Below, one piece after another: positions 18,525 through 29,526 of a stretch of 64,000 bases of DNA; position 1 is the first letter of the stretch; the number at the start of each line of letters is the position of its first letter. The DNA is from Hyphomicrobiales bacterium. GTDB taxonomy: Bacteria; Pseudomonadota; Alphaproteobacteria; Rhizobiales; Rhizobiaceae. Under the pieces are notes generated by a model. The model worked only from the letters and a program-made list of their open reading frames with translations, was not told where the DNA came from and made no database searches. The stretch is taken from contig PAPH01000021.1 in the NCBI GenBank assembly GCA_002709005.1, positions 1-64,000 of the forward strand, in the 5' to 3' direction. A program made the translations under genes and the position numbers.

Positions 18525-19198
18525 TGAGCGCGCGGGATTCCATCCTGACGAAGATCCGACAGGTCAATGTCGCCGGCAGCGACGACACGGCCCGCAAGCA
18601 GGCGGTCGCCGCGCGCCTTTCGGATTCGCCGCGCGGTATCGTCCCTGCCCGCGGGCAGTTGCCGGACAGCGAACGCCGGGCGCTTTTCGAAGCGATGGCC
18701 CAGAAATTCGCAGCGACGATCTCATCGGTGGCGGATTATTCCGACATCCCCCGTGCGGTCTCCGGCTACCTGCGTGAGCACAATCTGCCCGCCGACATCC
18801 GGATCGGCGACGACGAGAGACTGGCGAAGGCCGGCTGGGACAAGGAGCGCACGCTCGAAATCCGGCACGGCGCCTCCGATGGGGGGGACATGACCGCCGT
18901 CAGCCACGCGCTTGCCGGCATCGCGGAGACCGGCACCGTGGCGCTCGCCTCCGGCACCGACAACCCGACCACGCTCAACTTCCTGCCCGAACACCATATT
19001 GTCGTGCTGAAAGCGTCCGATATCGACGGCGATCTCGAAAGCATATGGGACAGGCTGCGCGAGAAATTCGGCAAGGGGCAGATGCCCCGCGCGCTCAACC
19101 TCGTCACCGGACCATCGCGCTCGGGCGACATCGAGCAGAAGATCCTTCTTGGCGCCCATGGTCCGCGCGCGCTGCACCTCATCATAGTGGACGAATGA
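18524..19198 (+). CDS. lutC: Lactate utilization protein C (LutC)
   Basis: A 224-residue LUD-domain protein completing LutABC. The signature region GIAETGTVALASGTDNPTTL, followed by FLPEHHIVVL, lies near residues 130-160, and the C-terminal TGPSRSGDIEQKILLGAHGP is the expected family end. The start overlaps the lutB stop by one base and the stop overlaps the next gene (ATGA), so the whole run from the GntR gene to the phosphatase gene appears to be one transcript. Confidence 0.94.
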   Translation: MSARDSILTKIRQVNVAGSDDTARKQAVAARLSDSPRGIVPARGQLPDSERRALFEAMAQKFAATISSVADYSDIPRAVSGYLREHNLPADIRIGDDERLAKAGWDKERTLEIRHGASDGGDMTAVSHALAGIAETGTVALASGTDNPTTLNFLPEHHIVVLKASDIDGDLESIWDRLREKFGKGQMPRALNLVTGPSRSGDIEQKILLGAHGPRALHLIIVDE

Positions 19199-19959
19199 GC
19201 AACGGCGTATCCTTCCGCGAGGCCTCGACGCCTGAGGGACTGCGGCTCGTCGCCATCGGGGACATCCATGGCTGCCTGGGTCTCCTCGACCGGCTGCTCG
19301 AAGCGATCGATGCGGAGATTGCCGCCGACGCACCGGACGACTGGCGCGTCATCACGCTCGGCGACCATACCGACCGGGGGCCGAACTCGCGCGGCGTGAT
19401 TGACCGGATGATCGAACGGTCCGCCGACCCGCGTCATCTCTCGCTGGGCGGCAATCACGACGTTGGCATGGCCGATTTCCTGACCGGTCCGAAGAACCAT
19501 CGCCTTTTCCTCGATTTCGGCGGGGTGGAAACCGCCGCCAGCTACGGGGTAACGCTCGACACATCGGACGAGGACCGTTTCACCGCCTCCAGGCTGGCGC
19601 TGATCGAGGCGGTTCCGTCGACGCATCTGGAGTTTCTGACAAGCCGGTCGTTGTCGGCGACATTCGGCGATTACTTTTTCTGCCATGCCGGCATCCGCCC
19701 GGGCGTGCCTCTCGACCTACAGGTCCAGGACGATCTCATGTGGATCAGGAAGGAATTCCTCAGCCACGAGGGCCTGCATCCCAAGCTGATCGTTCACGGC
19801 CACACGCCCGCGGACCAGCCGGAGATCCTGCGCAACCGGATCAATATCGACACCGGCGCCTATTCGACTTCCGTGCTGACGGCCCTGGTTGCGGAAGGCA
19901 CACGGAAATGGCTGCTGCAGGCCAACGAAGACGGGGTAAGCCGGCGCGAACTGTCTTGA
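19195..19959 (+). CDS. PPP-family metallophosphoesterase
   Basis: A 254-residue calcineurin-like serine/threonine phosphatase relative. All PPP metal-binding motifs are present: GDIHG near residue 23, GDHTDRG near 57, GGNHD near 85, and the C-terminal HGHTP near 200, with a CHAGIRPG segment between. Family members dephosphorylate proteins or diadenosine polyphosphates (PrpE, ApaH). The start overlaps the lutC stop as ATGA, so it is co-transcribed with lutABC, although a functional link to lactate is not obvious. The substrate is unknown. Confidence 0.88.
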   Translation: MSNGVSFREASTPEGLRLVAIGDIHGCLGLLDRLLEAIDAEIAADAPDDWRVITLGDHTDRGPNSRGVIDRMIERSADPRHLSLGGNHDVGMADFLTGPKNHRLFLDFGGVETAASYGVTLDTSDEDRFTASRLALIEAVPSTHLEFLTSRSLSATFGDYFFCHAGIRPGVPLDLQVQDDLMWIRKEFLSHEGLHPKLIVHGHTPADQPEILRNRINIDTGAYSTSVLTALVAEGTRKWLLQANEDGVSRRELS

Positions 19960-19997
19960 CAGCTTGTTACCGGCGAGGCTTGTTTCCCATCTGAACG

Positions 19998-20657
19998 ATG
20001 GATGGGCTCATGGATATTTCCCTTCACCTCTATCTCGCCTTCGTCGCGGCTTCACTGGTGATCCTCGTGATCCCGGGTCCGACCATCGTGCTGGTGATCG
20101 GCCAGGCACTGGCGCAGGGTCGGCGGGTGGCGTTCGCCAGCGTCGCCGGAGTGGCGCTCGGCGACCTGATCGCCACCGGACTGTCCATGGCGGGCGCGGG
20201 CGCCATACTGGCGGCATCGGCCACGCTGTTTCAGATCCTGAAGTTCGCGGGGGCCGCCTACCTTGTCTGGCTCGGCATCAAGATGTGGCGCAGCCCGATC
20301 GGACTGCCCGATATTGCCACCGCGCAGGCTGAAGCGGAGCCTCCCGCCGCGCCGCTCTTTCCGGTTTTCCGGGATTCGTTCTTCGTGACGGTCCTCAATC
20401 CGAAGGGCATTCTCTTTTTCGTCGCGTTCGTCCCGCAATTCATCGACCCCGCCGGGGCCTACGGGCCGCAGGCACTTGTCTATGTGCTGACGTTCACCCT
20501 GCTCGGCATTCTCAACGCCACCGCCTTCGCGCTCGCCGCGTCCTCCGCGCGCCAACTGGTCAGACGGCCATCGGTGCTGAAAACCGTCACGCGTGCCGGC
20601 GGATCGCTGTTGATAATGGCGGGTGCGGCCGCGGCGCTCCCCCGCCGGGCTGCGTGA
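19998..20657 (+). CDS. LysE/RhtB family exporter
   Basis: A 219-residue membrane protein with six hydrophobic segments. It shows the LysE family features: an N-terminal helix ending IPGPTIVLVIGQALAQG, GVALGDLIATG, the AGAAYLVWLGIKMWR segment near residue 80, and NPKGILFFVAFVPQFID near 133. Members export amino acids or related metabolites such as homoserine lactone. Start is ATG 19998 or the in-frame ATG at 20010. It lies 38 bp after the phosphatase gene and one base before the next gene. Confidence 0.92.
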   Translation: MDGLMDISLHLYLAFVAASLVILVIPGPTIVLVIGQALAQGRRVAFASVAGVALGDLIATGLSMAGAGAILAASATLFQILKFAGAAYLVWLGIKMWRSPIGLPDIATAQAEAEPPAAPLFPVFRDSFFVTVLNPKGILFFVAFVPQFIDPAGAYGPQALVYVLTFTLLGILNATAFALAASSARQLVRRPSVLKTVTRAGGSLLIMAGAAAALPRRAA

Positions 20658-20658
20658 C

Positions 20659-21312
20659 ATGAGCTTCAAGAACCGCGTCGACCCGGCGGGCGAACTCTTC
20701 GTTTCGGAATCGCGCGGCCTCTTCACCGGCAATCGCGGCGTCATTCACGATCCGAAGACGCGAAAGCTCACCGGCAAGCGCTGGACGACACCGGCTTGGA
20801 TATGCTGCGCGCTCAGCTACAAGGACAGAAAGCGAGATGTCTGGGGGCTTAACGGCCGCAAGGGCGGCGCGGGCTGGACGGAGCTGTTCTTTCTCGACGA
20901 GGTGACCGCGCTGGCGGCGGGACATCGTCCCTGCAACACCTGCCGACGTGAGAGCGCGAAGAGTTTCAAGGCAAGCTGGGTCGAGGGTAACAAGGGCAAG
21001 GGATCGGCGTCGGACATGAACCGCGACCTGCATGCCGAACGGCTTCTCTCGCGCTCGAAAAAGCCCGACACGATCCACCCCGACGCGCTTGGCGACTTGC
21101 CGGACGGCACGATAGTCCTCGCGGGAGCGACCTATTTCGCGCTGCGTGACGGTCAGGGGCTCCCCTGGGGTTTCCACGGCTACGCGACAGCCCTGCCCTT
21201 CTCGAACCTCCATATCGAGCCGATCACACTCGTTACGCCGAAATCCATCGTCTCCTGCCTGAGAGCGGGATACGAACCGCAATGGCATCCTTCCGCGGAC
21301 GGTTCATCTTGA
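20659..21312 (+). CDS. Conserved hypothetical protein with CxxC motif
   Basis: A 217-residue soluble protein with no signal peptide. The N-terminal half contains VSESRGLFTGNRGVIHD and a TELFFLDEVTALAAGHRPC region leading into CNTCRRESAKSF, a CxxC that may bind metal. The C-terminal half is beta-rich. I recognise it only as a conserved rhizobial hypothetical; no function can be assigned. ATG 20659 begins one base after the LysE stop, so the two are probably co-transcribed. Confidence 0.75.
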   Translation: MSFKNRVDPAGELFVSESRGLFTGNRGVIHDPKTRKLTGKRWTTPAWICCALSYKDRKRDVWGLNGRKGGAGWTELFFLDEVTALAAGHRPCNTCRRESAKSFKASWVEGNKGKGSASDMNRDLHAERLLSRSKKPDTIHPDALGDLPDGTIVLAGATYFALRDGQGLPWGFHGYATALPFSNLHIEPITLVTPKSIVSCLRAGYEPQWHPSADGSS

Positions 21313-21343
21313 CCGGCGCCGTCGGCATCTTCATTGCTAAGGC

Positions 21344-22090
21344 ATGCGTGCCAATTACAAACTCAAGCGACTTTTCGTCGGCCAGCCCCTCATCGAAGGG
21401 GTGGCGATCGCGGCGGAAAAGGATCAATCGCATTATCTGCTGACGGTTCTGCGAATGGAGGCCGGCAGCGAGCTTCTCCTCTTCAACGGTCGTGACGGCG
21501 AATGGCGGGCGAAGCTCGAAATGCCGGCCAAGAAGAAGGCGGTGCTCATTCCGCTCGCGCTGGAACGCCCCCAGCCCCCTCATCCGGATCTCGTCTTCTG
21601 CTTCGCACCGATCAAGGCGGGCCGGCTCGACTGGGTGGTCGAAAAGGCCGTCGAAATGGGAGCGGGCGCGATCCGGCCGGTCATGACCCAGTTCACCCAG
21701 AACACCCGGCTGAACCCTGAAAAGATGAACGCCTGGATCACCGAGGCAGCCGAACAATGCGGCGTGCTGGCGATCCCGAAACTCGAATCCGCCGTGCGCC
21801 TCACAGAGCTTCTGGAGGGCTGGGATTCTTCGCGCCGGCTCGTCTTCTGCGACGAGGACAGTGCGACGGACAATCCCATCGAGGCGCTTGCGCCGCTCAA
21901 GAGCGAAAAACTCGCCTTGCTCGTCGGGCCTGAGGGCGGATTTTCCGACGAGGAGCGGGACATGCTGCGCGCGAAGCCCTTCGTGACCGCCATTCCGCTG
22001 GGACCGCGAATTCTGCGCGCCGATACCGCCGCGGTGGCCGCACTGACGGCTGTGCAAATGATCTGCGGAGACTGGAACGGCAACCACTGA
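21344..22090 (+). CDS. rsmE: 16S rRNA (uracil-1498-N3)-methyltransferase (RsmE)
   Basis: A 248-residue SPOUT-class methyltransferase that modifies U1498 of 16S rRNA. An N-terminal PUA-like domain (RANYKLKRLFV to RDGEWRAKLE) is followed by the knotted SPOUT domain, with KAGRLDWVVEKAVEMGAG near residue 87, LLVGPEGGFSDEERDML near 188 and the SAM-binding LGPRILRADTAAVAAL near 219. It is 31 bp downstream of the hypothetical gene and 164 bp before gshA. Confidence 0.95.
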   Translation: MRANYKLKRLFVGQPLIEGVAIAAEKDQSHYLLTVLRMEAGSELLLFNGRDGEWRAKLEMPAKKKAVLIPLALERPQPPHPDLVFCFAPIKAGRLDWVVEKAVEMGAGAIRPVMTQFTQNTRLNPEKMNAWITEAAEQCGVLAIPKLESAVRLTELLEGWDSSRRLVFCDEDSATDNPIEALAPLKSEKLALLVGPEGGFSDEERDMLRAKPFVTAIPLGPRILRADTAAVAALTAVQMICGDWNGNH

Positions 22091-22254
22091 CCGCGGTTTG
22101 GCAAGCCAGGGATGCCGCATTCAAGAGACTTTGAACCAAGCATCAATCCTTTTCGCTTGCGTGGTGGCAAATTCCGTTCCAATCAGGTACGGCTTTCGAC
22201 CCTGCCCGCCTTTCGGGGCGGCTGAACTGACCGGACTTCGTCGACGGAAATTCC

Positions 22255-23628
22255 ATGGCACGTGATACGACTGATGACACGCCGATCGGCTCGCTCGACG
22301 AGCTCTCGGGCTACCTCGAAAGCGGCTGCAAGCCGAAATCCGAATGGCGTATCGGCACCGAGCACGAGAAATTCGTCTTCTTCGCCGAGGGCAACCGCCC
22401 GGTACCCTATGAGGGCCCGCGGTCTATCAAGGCCCTGCTCGAAGGCATGGCGGCGATGCTCGGGTGGGAGCCTATCATGGACGCGGGCAAGATCATCGGG
22501 CTTGTCGAACCCACAGGCCAAGGCGCGATCAGCCTCGAGCCGGGCGGACAGTTCGAACTCTCCGGCGCGCCGCTCGAGACCATCCACCAGACCTGCCGGG
22601 AATCGAATGCCCATCTGGCACAGTTGCGCGAGATCGCCGATCCGCTGGGCATCCGCTTCATCGGCATGGGCGGCAGCCCGAAATGGGGTTTCGACGAAAC
22701 GCCGCGCATGCCGAAATCGCGCTACGATATCATGACCCGCTACATGCCGAAGGTCGGCAGCCAGGGCCTCGACATGATGTACCGCACCTGCACGATCCAG
22801 GTGAATCTGGACTTCGGGTCGGAGGCCGACATGCGCCGCAAGATGCAGGTGGGCATGAAGCTGCAGCCGCTGTCGACGGCGCTGTTCGCCTCATCGCCGT
22901 TTACCGGGGGCAAGCCGAACGGGCTCGTTTCCTGGCGCGGCGACATCTGGCGCGACACCGACAATCAGCGTGCAGGTCTCCTGCCCTTCGTCTTCAACGA
23001 CAGTTTCGGTTTCGATGATTACGCGCAGTGGGCGCTCGATGTGCCGATGTATTTCGTCATCCGCGACGGCAAGTATATCGACGCCACCCACGTCACCTTC
23101 CGCCAGTTCATGAACGGGGCGTTGAAGGGCGAGATCAGCCATCCGGAACCCACGCGCGGCGACTGGACCAACCATCTCTCGACCGTCTTCCCGGACGTCC
23201 GGCTGAAGCGGTTCCTGGAAATGCGCGGCGCCGACGGCGGACCGTGGCGGCTCATCTGCGCCCTGCCCGCCTTCTGGGTCGGTCTGCTCTACGACGAGAC
23301 CGCGCTTGACGAGATCGCGGACTACACGAAGGACTGGACCGTCGACGAAGTCCAGGCGATGCGCGACGAGGTTCCGCGAGACGGGTTAAGGACGACGTTC
23401 CGCGGGCAGACCCTGCAAGAAGTCGGCAAGACCGTGCTCGGCATTTCGCGCAAGGGTCTCGTCGGCCGCGCCCGGCTGAACTCCGAGGGGCATGACGAAA
23501 GCCACTTTCTGGCGCCGCTGGAAGAGACTGTTGCGCGCGGCACCACGCTCGCCGAAGAGATGCTCGTCCAATACCGGGGCCGCTGGGAAGGCTCGATCGA
23601 GCCTCTCTTTGCCGAATACGCCTATTGA
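22255..23628 (+). CDS. gshA: Glutamate-cysteine ligase, plant/alphaproteobacterial type
   Basis: The 457-residue enzyme makes gamma-glutamylcysteine, the first step of glutathione synthesis. It belongs to the GCS2-like class shared by plants and alphaproteobacteria and unrelated in detail to E. coli GshA. Recognisable segments are RIGTEHEKFVFF near residue 33, GGQFELSGAPLETIHQTC near 97, GMGGSPKWGFDETPRMPKSRY near 142-162, TIQVNLDFGSE, and FFRQFM-like THVTFRQFMNG near 280. The ATG at 22255 follows GACGGAAATTCC. A single gene with its own 164-bp upstream region. Confidence 0.95.
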   Translation: MARDTTDDTPIGSLDELSGYLESGCKPKSEWRIGTEHEKFVFFAEGNRPVPYEGPRSIKALLEGMAAMLGWEPIMDAGKIIGLVEPTGQGAISLEPGGQFELSGAPLETIHQTCRESNAHLAQLREIADPLGIRFIGMGGSPKWGFDETPRMPKSRYDIMTRYMPKVGSQGLDMMYRTCTIQVNLDFGSEADMRRKMQVGMKLQPLSTALFASSPFTGGKPNGLVSWRGDIWRDTDNQRAGLLPFVFNDSFGFDDYAQWALDVPMYFVIRDGKYIDATHVTFRQFMNGALKGEISHPEPTRGDWTNHLSTVFPDVRLKRFLEMRGADGGPWRLICALPAFWVGLLYDETALDEIADYTKDWTVDEVQAMRDEVPRDGLRTTFRGQTLQEVGKTVLGISRKGLVGRARLNSEGHDESHFLAPLEETVARGTTLAEEMLVQYRGRWEGSIEPLFAEYAY

Positions 23629-23715
23629 GGCGAAAGTCCCTCGCGCCCGTCATTGCCGGTCGCGGGGACGCGCGGTAAGCTCTCCCATCGCATAACGGCA
23701 CGGGAGGACGCCGCC

Positions 23716-24534
23716 ATGATGCCCCTTTACGACATGATGGCCCAGAACAGCGAGGCCATGAAAGCCATGGCACGCCAGTTCGGGCTCAGCGAAGCCCAGG
23801 TGGAGCAGGCCATGGAGGCGCTGATGCCGGCCTTCTCGACGGGCCTGAAGCGCAATGCCTCCAGCCCCATGGATGTCGGCGATTTCCTTCAGGCGCTCGC
23901 CGGCGGTCATCACGCGGAGTATTTCGAGAACATGCAAAAGGCCTTCTCCCCCACCGGGGTGGAGGAAGGTAACGGCATTCTCAGCCATATCTTCGGCTCC
24001 AAGGATGTCAGCCGCGCGGTGGCCGCGCAGGCTGCCGCGGCGACCGGGATCGGCGAAAGCATCCTCAAGCAGATGCTGCCCGTCATCGCGTCGATGGTGA
24101 TGGGCGGCCTCTTCAAGCAGTCAACCGGCCAGATGCGCGGATCGAGCGGCGGCGGCTCGGGCAACGTCATCGCCGATATCATGACCGAGATGATGAAGGG
24201 CGGTTCTGCCGGATCCGGCGGCTCGCGCGGTTCGAGCAATCCGCTCGGGCAGATGCTCGAGGGCATGCTCGGCGGCGGCATGTTCGGCGGCCAGCCGTCC
24301 AAGGCGCGCGGGCAGGACACAAACCCGTTTGCCGACATCTTCAAGCAGATGATGGGCGGAGCGAAGGGGCCGGAACCTGTACCCGAGCCTGAGCCGTCAG
24401 TCCGCAAGGATAATCCCTACGACCAGATCTTCGGACAGATGTTCGAGTCCGGCCGGGAGATCCAGCGCGGCTACCAGAAGGACATGGAATCCATCTTCGA
24501 CCAGTACCTTCAGGGCATGAAACGCGGTCAGTAG
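23716..24534 (+). CDS. DUF937 domain-containing protein
   Basis: A 272-residue protein. The first ~130 residues resemble DUF937: an alpha-helical region with QFGLSEAQVEQAMEALMPAF and a later VSRAVAAQAAAATGIGESIL followed by KQMLPVIASMVMGGL. The rest is low-complexity Gly/Ser/Met-rich linker with repeated GGxxGxGG and PFADIFKQMM/PYDQIFGQMF elements. ATG 23716 has GGGAGGA seven bases upstream. The related YidB protein of enterics is of unknown role, so no function is claimed. It stands alone. Confidence 0.8.
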   Translation: MMPLYDMMAQNSEAMKAMARQFGLSEAQVEQAMEALMPAFSTGLKRNASSPMDVGDFLQALAGGHHAEYFENMQKAFSPTGVEEGNGILSHIFGSKDVSRAVAAQAAAATGIGESILKQMLPVIASMVMGGLFKQSTGQMRGSSGGGSGNVIADIMTEMMKGGSAGSGGSRGSSNPLGQMLEGMLGGGMFGGQPSKARGQDTNPFADIFKQMMGGAKGPEPVPEPEPSVRKDNPYDQIFGQMFESGREIQRGYQKDMESIFDQYLQGMKRGQ

Positions 24535-24565
24535 GGCCGTGAGCTCACAATCAGGATCTGGGCAA

Positions 24566-24599
24566 GAAAAACCCGGCCGCACAGGGCGCGCGGCCGGGG
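24566..24599 (-). terminator. Terminator downstream of DUF1127 gene
   Basis: CCCGGCCGC and GCGGCCGGG pair around a nine-base loop; read on the minus strand the stem is followed by a T5-6 tract. It can end the DUF1127 transcript. Confidence 0.75.
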
Positions 24600-24650
24600 A
24601 GATGGCGGGCTGGGAACGTAAGCTAGCCCGCCGGGGGACCTGGAAACCGA

Positions 24651-24944
24651 TCAGTCGATTTGCATCCGGCGCATGTTGCTGCGGGCGCGCCATGCGAGTT
24701 CGATGGTGGGATCGAAGCGGCCCTCATTGCCGAAACTCGCGCGCAAGTCGGAGCGGGTGAGACCGATGTCGGCGAGCTGGCTGTCGGTCATCTCTTCCAG
24801 CGGGCGGGCGGCCATGCGATTGCGCAGCGCTTTATAGAAGGCGCGCAGGCGGCGGCCGAGCCGGACGGATGCGTAATCGAGCGTTACTGCCCCGGATGCC
24901 TGATCAATGGGCAGTGGTGAATTGATCCGGGAATGCCGTGTCAT
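24651..24944 (-). CDS. DUF1127 small protein
   Basis: A 97-residue basic protein. The DUF1127 core lies in the middle: FYKALRNRMAARPLEEMTDS then QLADIGLTRSDLRASF, where the short helix and LxxIGLxRxD pattern are diagnostic. Related Arg-rich DUF1127 proteins in Agrobacterium influence phosphate and sRNA-related regulation. Here the domain is embedded in a longer protein than the 47-residue minimal form. ATG 24944 is preceded by GTGGAAAAG. It is divergent from a LysR gene across a 134-bp region that carries a perfect 14-bp palindrome. Confidence 0.88.
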   Translation of the reverse strand: MTRHSRINSPLPIDQASGAVTLDYASVRLGRRLRAFYKALRNRMAARPLEEMTDSQLADIGLTRSDLRASFGNEGRFDPTIELAWRARSNMRRMQID

Positions 24945-25046
24945 CGTCTTTTCCACTTCGTGCTTGCCGGCGGCGCAACGTCACACTTCGCCGGTAAAAG
25001 CAGAATGTCGAAGGGCTATTGATCAGTCCAACGAATGTTTCTAATG

Positions 25047-25060
25047 TTGTTGATCAACAA
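25047..25060. promoter_or_regulatory. Perfect 14-bp palindrome, putative LysR operator
   Basis: TTGTTGATCAACAA is a perfect palindrome 18 bp before the LysR start; a half-copy TTGATCAG lies just upstream around 25019-25026. A regulator could bind here and control both itself and the divergent DUF1127 gene. Inferred from symmetry and position. Confidence 0.5.
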
Positions 25061-25078
25061 TCTTGATGAGACGCAGCC

Positions 25079-26032
25079 ATGCCAGCACCGCTCGATATCG
25101 ACCAGTTGCAGACCTTCATCGCAATCGTGGACGCGGGCAGTTTCACCCGCGCCGCCGACAAGGTGTTCAAGACCCAGTCGGCCGTATCCATGCAGATGCG
25201 CAGGCTCGAAGAGCGGATCGGCAAGGCGCTTTTCGTCAAGGACGGACGCACCAACCGGCTGACCGACGAGGGCGAGCGCCTTCTCGGCTACGCACGCCGT
25301 ATGATCCGGCTCAATAACGAAACCATGGCGGCCTTCGATGACCAGAAGCTCGAAGGCTCCATTCGCATCGGCACGCCGGACGATTATGCAGACCGCTACA
25401 TGCCGGGCATCATCGCGCGCTTCGCCAAGACCCATCCGGGCGTCGAGCTTTATATCGAATGCGAACCTTCGGTCGAATTGTCGGCCCGCCTGCAGCGCGG
25501 CGAACTCGATGTGGCCTTGGTAACGCATGATCCGCTGGAGCGCAGTTCCGAAGTGGTGCGCACCGAGCCGCTCTACTGGGTGACCTCGATGAATCACACG
25601 GTGCACGAGGATCCCGTGGTGCCGCTTGCGGTGGGGCGCACATCCTGCCGCTGGCGGCACCTCGCCTGCGCGGCGCTCGATGCCTCGGGCCGGGAATACC
25701 AGATCCTGTTCACGAGCTGGTCGGCAACCGTCGTCGCCTCGGCCGTATTGAGCGGACTGGCGGTCTCGCTGCTGCCCGAATGCGCGGTCAGGCCCGGCAT
25801 GCGCATTCTCTCGCAGCTTGACGGCTTCCCCGCCCTCGCTCCGGCGCAGATCGGCCTGATGCGCCGGCCCGGCGCGCCGAAGACGCTGGTCGACGCGCTG
25901 TGCGGCCATATCGCGGCGAGCCTCGACAACATCACCCCGTCGGCAGACGAGGAAGACGGCGCCGCCAAAGCGAACGGCAGCCGCCGCGAGCGTGGCATGC
26001 GGGCGGACGTTCCCACCCTCGCCGCCTGGTAA
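25079..26032 (+). CDS. LysR-family regulator divergent from DUF1127 gene
   Basis: A 317-residue LysR-type regulator. Helix-turn-helix: LDIDQLQTFIAIVDAGSFTR then KTQSAVSMQMRRLEERIG. The effector domain starts LEGSIRIGTPDDYADRYMPG and includes SATVVASAVLSGLAVSLLPE. The C-terminal ~30 residues are a polar tail. It resembles the LrhA/HdfR-like subgroup often tied to motility or envelope functions. The ATG at 25079 is preceded by GAGACGCAGCC. Regulation of the DUF1127 gene is suggested only by the divergent arrangement and the palindrome. Confidence 0.92.
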   Translation: MPAPLDIDQLQTFIAIVDAGSFTRAADKVFKTQSAVSMQMRRLEERIGKALFVKDGRTNRLTDEGERLLGYARRMIRLNNETMAAFDDQKLEGSIRIGTPDDYADRYMPGIIARFAKTHPGVELYIECEPSVELSARLQRGELDVALVTHDPLERSSEVVRTEPLYWVTSMNHTVHEDPVVPLAVGRTSCRWRHLACAALDASGREYQILFTSWSATVVASAVLSGLAVSLLPECAVRPGMRILSQLDGFPALAPAQIGLMRRPGAPKTLVDALCGHIAASLDNITPSADEEDGAAKANGSRRERGMRADVPTLAAW

Positions 26033-26051
26033 GACCTCAAGTTCAGACAAC

Positions 26052-26081
26052 AAAAAACCGGGGCCCAACAGGCCCCGGTTT
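26052..26081. terminator. Bidirectional terminator between LysR gene and katG
   Basis: AACCGGGGCC and GGCCCCGGTT pair around CAACA; six A residues lie on the left, giving a T6 tract for katG transcripts on the minus strand. Confidence 0.9.
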
Positions 26082-26105
26082 CGATTCAGCCAACTAGCAA
26101 ACCGC

Positions 26106-28534
<2,429 letters not shown>

Positions 28535-28571
28535 ATTGTATTTTTGTATTTTCTCGATAGGATTTTCCTAT
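28535..28571. promoter_or_regulatory. OxyR-type operator at oxyR start
   Basis: ATTG-N7-GTAT-N7-ATAG-N7-CTAT matches the OxyR tetrad ATAG-N7-CTAT-N7-ATAG-N7-CTAT at 14 of 16 positions, with the last pair perfect. It ends one base before the oxyR ATG, so binding would be expected to repress oxyR itself. Confidence 0.65.
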
Positions 28572-28572
28572 C

Positions 28573-29526
28573 ATGATCACCCTCAAGCAGATGGCCTATT
28601 TCGAGGCCCTTGCCCGGCGCCTTCATTTCGGGCAGGCCGCCCAGGACGTCCACATCTCTCAGCCCGCCCTCTCCGCCCAGATCGCCGAATTGGAGCGCCG
28701 ACTTGGCTGCGTGCTGATCGAGAGGAACCGCGGCGCGGTTGTTCTGACGGAAATCGGAAGGCAACTGCTTCCAGGCTTTCGCCGCGTGCTCGACGAGGTG
28801 CGGATGATCGAAGAACAGGCAAGACAGGAATATGGTGTACTAAGCGGCACGCTGAAACTCGGGCTGATACCGACGCTGGCCCCTTATCTTCTTCCGGCGC
28901 TTGCCCCCATTCTGACCGAACGCTTTCCGAAACTCGAATTCCAGGTCCGAGAGGCGGTGACGGAGACGCTGGTGCAGCAGCTTCACGCGGGCAGCCTCGA
29001 CGCGATCGTCGCGGCGCTGCCGATCAAGGAGCCATGGATCGCCCATACCGAACTGTTTGCCGACCCCTTCTACATGGTGGCGAGCGAAAACGACGACGTG
29101 CTCGTCTCACCGCTCAACCAACACAGGATCGCGGTCGACCGCCTGCTGCTTCTGGAAGAAGGTCATTGTCTGAGGGATCAGGCGCTGGCGCTGTGCGAGG
29201 AACGTCCGGCCGCCAACCTCGTCAATTACGGCGCGACGTCTCTGACGACACTTCTTCAGATGGTCGCCAACGGCATGGGCCGCACGCTTCTGCCCGGCAT
29301 CGCCGTTCCGGCGGAAAGCGTGAAACGTGGCGACATCCGGATCGTGGAATTCGCCCCGCCCGTCCCCGAGCGCAGCATTGCGCTGTTCCATCGCCGCGGC
29401 CCCCATAGGCGGGCCGATTTCGAGGCTCTATCGAACCTGATCCGCGAAATCGCCCGGGATATCTCCAGAGATGCCGCCCAAATCCTGACGGAGAAAAATC
29501 CTCACACCGAACCGATGCTCAGGTGA
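28573..29526 (+). CDS. oxyR: Hydrogen peroxide sensor OxyR
   Basis: A 317-residue LysR-type regulator that senses peroxide by a disulfide. The redox pair is unmistakable: GHCLRDQALALC places cysteines at residues 199 and 208, as in E. coli OxyR. The helix-turn-helix is YFEALARRLHFGQAA with ISQPALSAQIAELE. It is divergent from katG, its expected target. ATG 28573 directly follows an OxyR-like box; no separate ribosome binding site is obvious because the operator occupies that space. Its 3' end overlaps the converging MAPEG gene by 25 bp. Confidence 0.96.
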   Translation: MITLKQMAYFEALARRLHFGQAAQDVHISQPALSAQIAELERRLGCVLIERNRGAVVLTEIGRQLLPGFRRVLDEVRMIEEQARQEYGVLSGTLKLGLIPTLAPYLLPALAPILTERFPKLEFQVREAVTETLVQQLHAGSLDAIVAALPIKEPWIAHTELFADPFYMVASENDDVLVSPLNQHRIAVDRLLLLEEGHCLRDQALALCEERPAANLVNYGATSLTTLLQMVANGMGRTLLPGIAVPAESVKRGDIRIVEFAPPVPERSIALFHRRGPHRRADFEALSNLIREIARDISRDAAQILTEKNPHTEPMLR

